Shown here in pieces: positions 61,622 to 64,000 of a stretch of 64,000 bases of DNA. The DNA comes from Klebsormidium nitens (Eukaryota > Streptophyta > Klebsormidiophyceae > Klebsormidiales > Klebsormidiaceae), in the NCBI GenBank assembly GCA_000708835.1, contig DF237013.1, forward strand, positions 187,561-251,560, in the 5' to 3' direction. The stretch's first letter is position 1. Each line of letters opens with the position of its first letter. The notes under the pieces are model-generated. The model did no database searches. It was given only the letters and a program-made list of their open reading frames with translations, and was not told the origin of the DNA. The translations under genes were made by a program, and so were the position numbers.

Positions 61622-62715
61622 CAGATGGGTTCCCGCCCACCCATACTGTCGCGCTCGGTGCTCAGCCGATCGCGCTCTGCGCGATCTGCTGAGGGGGCAA
61701 ATCCTGACCCCCTGAGTAGCGCCAACAGCGGTGCATCCTCCCAGACCTCAGCCGCACCTGCCGCTTGGACCCCAGGGTGGGGCCCACCCCACTCCACCTC
61801 TACTCCCTGCGCCTCCGCGCCAGCGTCTTGTCCCAGCGCGCGCCCCAGCCCATGGACCTGGCGCCCCTCTAGCTGCATGCCTGGCGCCGCCGTTGTCGCG
61901 CGCGCTCCTGACTCACCGGCTAGCGCGTCTGCCCTGCGCCTCGGCAGTGCCCCCCCGGTCACCGCCCCCTGGCTGCGCCCCTGGCTGCGCTCCTGGCTCA
62001 GCGCGCGCTCCGGCTCCTGGACCTGGCGCCCTCCCAGCTGGCCGCCTGACGCCGCCACTGCTGCGCGCGCTCTGGACTCGCTGGCTGACGCGCCTGCCCT
62101 GTGCCTTGGCAGCGCCCCCCCGGCCACCGCCTCCTGGCTGCGTTCCTGCCGCCCGTCTCCCAGCTCCACACGCCTCCCCAGCGCTGCTCCCTGCGTCCCT
62201 GCCCTGCGCTGCTGCTCACCCGACACCGTCACATCGGACCTGAGGGCCGCCGCCGCCGCCACCACAGGCTCCCCCGTCCCGCGCACCACAAACCGCGCGC
62301 CTTGCCTCAGGGGCATCCATGCCAAGCACATGGCCGCCGGCCATACGAAGCGATCCTCCAGCTCCCCCTCCTGGCGCACCCCTGCGCAGTCCTCCGCGCT
62401 CTCCTGTGGAAACCGACTTAGACAATCCATCTCATTGTCTATCCCCGGCCGGTGGACAACCTCAAAGTTAAATTCGCTGAGCATCAAGGCCCACCTTGCC
62501 ATCTTGCCCGTCAGCTTACCGTTGGTGAGGATCCACTTGAGCGGTTGGTGGTCGCTCTCAAGCGTGAACCGCTCCCCATACATATACCGACGCCACAGAC
62601 GCACGAAGTAGACTGCCGCTAGCAACTCCCCCTCAAAGCTGCTATACCTTGACTCAGCGCCGTTGCAACTCCTACTTCCGTAAGCCACCACCCGCTCGAC
62701 CCCCGCCTCATCCTC
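61620..62715 (-). pseudogene. RNase H domain and low-complexity linker of the retrotransposon
   Basis: RNase H degrades the RNA strand of the hybrid. FEGELLAAVYFVRLWRRYMY and ESDHQPLKWIL are typical Ty3/gypsy RNase H motifs, as is VVHRPGIDNEMDCLSR at the domain end. It is in the same frame as the upstream reverse transcriptase after the TAG. About 270 residues of Ala/Gly/Arg/Glu-rich linker follow, partly a 55-residue tandem duplication. The frame shifts near 61615-61625. Confidence 0.88.
61854..62150 (-). repeat. 165 bp in-frame tandem duplication in the retrotransposon linker
   Basis: Two units start at 61854 and 62019 (GGACCTGGCGCCC). The second is recognisable to about 62150. Landmarks in both: GCGCGCGCTC, CGCCTGCCCTG-like words, GGCAG.GCCCCCCCGG and CTGGCTGCG. 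The period is 55 codons, so the reading frame is kept. Confidence 0.85.
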
Positions 62716-64000
62716 CTACAGCAGCACGCCCCCAATGCCCTTCTTGCTCCAGTCACAGCGGACGCGGAACGGCCTCCCCCGCCTTGGGAGGACTAACACC
62801 GGGTCTCCCTGCAGGGCCAGCTTGAGCGCCTGGAAGGCCTCTTCCTGCGCCTCCCCCCACTCCCAGGACGCGCCCTTCTTAGTGAGCGCATTGAGGGGCG
62901 CCTGCAGCCGGCTGCACTCGGGGATGAACTGACGGTAGTAGTTGACTACCCCCGAAAAGGCTCTCACAGACGTCACATCCGTGGGCCTTGGGAGAGCTGC
63001 AATTGCCGCGACCTTGGCCACCTGTGGGGACACCACGCCCGGCCGCAGCCACATCCCCAGATACTCCACCGAATCCGCAGCAAAGCGGCACTTCTCCGGA
63101 TGGCACTTAAGCCCTCCCTCCCGCAGCCTGTCGAACACCTGCTGCACCAGCTCCATGTGCGCCTCGACCGTCTCCCCCCCAGCCACCAGCAAGTCGTCCA
63201 CGAAGCTCCGAGCAAACGACTCCAGCCCCCGCAGCGTGCGGTCGATGGCCCTCTGGAACCACGCGCTGGCATTCCTCGCCCCAAAGGGACAGCGCTTCCA
63301 GCAATAAAGCTTGGAGCTTGACCAGAAGGCCAACTTCCTTCGGTCCTCCTTCTTGACCACCAGCTGGTGAAAGGCCCCCCGGATGTCAATCGTGGAGTAG
63401 AACTTCGCGTGCCCAAGCCCCTCCAACACCTCCTCAGGCAAGGGCATTGGATATCCATCCTGAGCTGTCTGCTCGTTGATGGCGCGCAGGTCCGTGCAGA
63501 ACCGCGCTAGCTTCCAGTTCCCCTCAGGGTCCTTTTTGGCCGCCATCACCGAGTTAGCCGCGAAACCACTGTCACACTCCTCGATTATTCCCGCCTCTTC
63601 CAGCTCCCGACATCTCTCATCCACGAGCTCCCACTCCCTGATGCTGTGCCTCCGCGTGCGCTCGAAGATGGGCTGCTCGGATTTGAGCTTGAGCTCAACC
63701 TCAAAGAGCTTAAACTGTCCGATCTCCCCCAACCCAAACGCAAACACATCCCGATTTTTCTCAACCACCGCTGCCACCTGCGCACGGTCTGTCTTCCCCA
63801 GCTGCCCCCCCACCGTCCAGCCGTCCTGCTCCAACCCTTTAACGGGACCCTGGCCATTTCCAGCCCCTGCGCTGCTGAGCGCGCCCCCAGGCCGTGCGCC
63901 ACCTGGTGCCACCACAGCTCCTGCACACTCCGCCTGCTGGTCCTGGCCTTGCCTTGAGACAGGGGGGCTCACACGGCTGGGCCCGCCGCGAGCACCCCCC
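62716..64000 (-). pseudogene. Reverse transcriptase domain of the retrotransposon pol
   Basis: Copies element RNA into DNA. Visible motifs: SGFAANSVMAAKKDPEGNW, CTDLRAINEQT, YSTIDIRGAFHQLVV, CPFGARNASAWFQRAID, the catalytic FVDDLLVAG (near 63190-63210, FVDD in place of the usual YVDD), LKCHPEKCRFA and VNYYRQFIPECS. The frame stays open from the window edge to a TAG at 62716-62718, just as the RNase H domain starts (IGGVLL). The next residues continue in the same frame, so this is one nonsense change. Confidence 0.92.

Larger units (their letters stand above)
60272..64000 (-). mobile_element. Ty3/gypsy-type LTR retrotransposon, decayed, truncated by the window edge
   Basis: Order on the minus strand is reverse transcriptase, RNase H, a long low-complexity linker, integrase and a PHD finger. 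Reverse transcriptase before integrase is the Ty3/gypsy order. At least three premature stops and one frameshift break the frame. The gag and protease part lies beyond 64000. No long terminal repeat is seen at the left end. Base composition (very GC-rich) differs strongly from the flanking DNA. Confidence 0.92.

Noticed and set aside
61397-62611. 404-codon open frame on the plus strand
   Set aside because: Antisense to the RNase H-linker part of the retrotransposon. The low-complexity GC-rich linker opens several frames.

Overview
The window is a nuclear genome fragment from a green-lineage eukaryote. Every recognisable gene is split by GT-AG introns (plus one probable GC-AG). The set is plant-like: a plastid-type ATP phosphofructokinase, a MYB factor with two adjacent repeats, a BAT1/GABA-permease-type amino-acid transporter, a plant LON2-type Lon protease and an RWP-RK factor. 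A streptophyte alga or an early land plant fits best. The species cannot be read from the sequence. One assembly gap of 940 N lies at 47734-48673.

Layout, left to right: intergenic DNA (1-1163); phosphofructokinase on the minus strand (1164-9332); a 3.2 kb spacer; a MYB gene on the minus strand (12559-18189), whose first intron and upstream flank hold unassigned exon-like pieces on the plus strand; a repeat-rich spacer to 24500; an eight-exon amino-acid permease on the minus strand (24501-30367); a 1.16 kb head-to-head promoter region; the LON2 gene on the plus strand (31524 to about 45290, 15 exons located, true C-terminus unresolved); a repeat-rich stretch with the N gap, a GGCCGGCAATG repeat cluster and a 281 bp terminal-inverted-repeat element; an RWP-RK gene on the plus strand (51126-57875); a spacer with a 74 bp direct repeat; and a decayed Ty3/gypsy retrotransposon on the minus strand that runs off the right edge. 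The retrotransposon's integrase carries a C-terminal PHD finger.

The genes do not form one pathway. They cover plastid glycolysis, amino-acid transport, peroxisomal protein quality control and two transcription regulators. The permease and LON2 share a divergent 5' region.

The most unusual signal is recurrent. In at least four unrelated genes (phosphofructokinase, MYB, LON2 at four exons, RWP-RK), introns contain decayed tandem copies of the edge of the neighbouring exon, with the splice junction inside the copied unit. This suggests that introns in this genome grow by repeated tandem duplication of exon-intron boundaries followed by mutational decay. It could also create cryptic exons or new introns.
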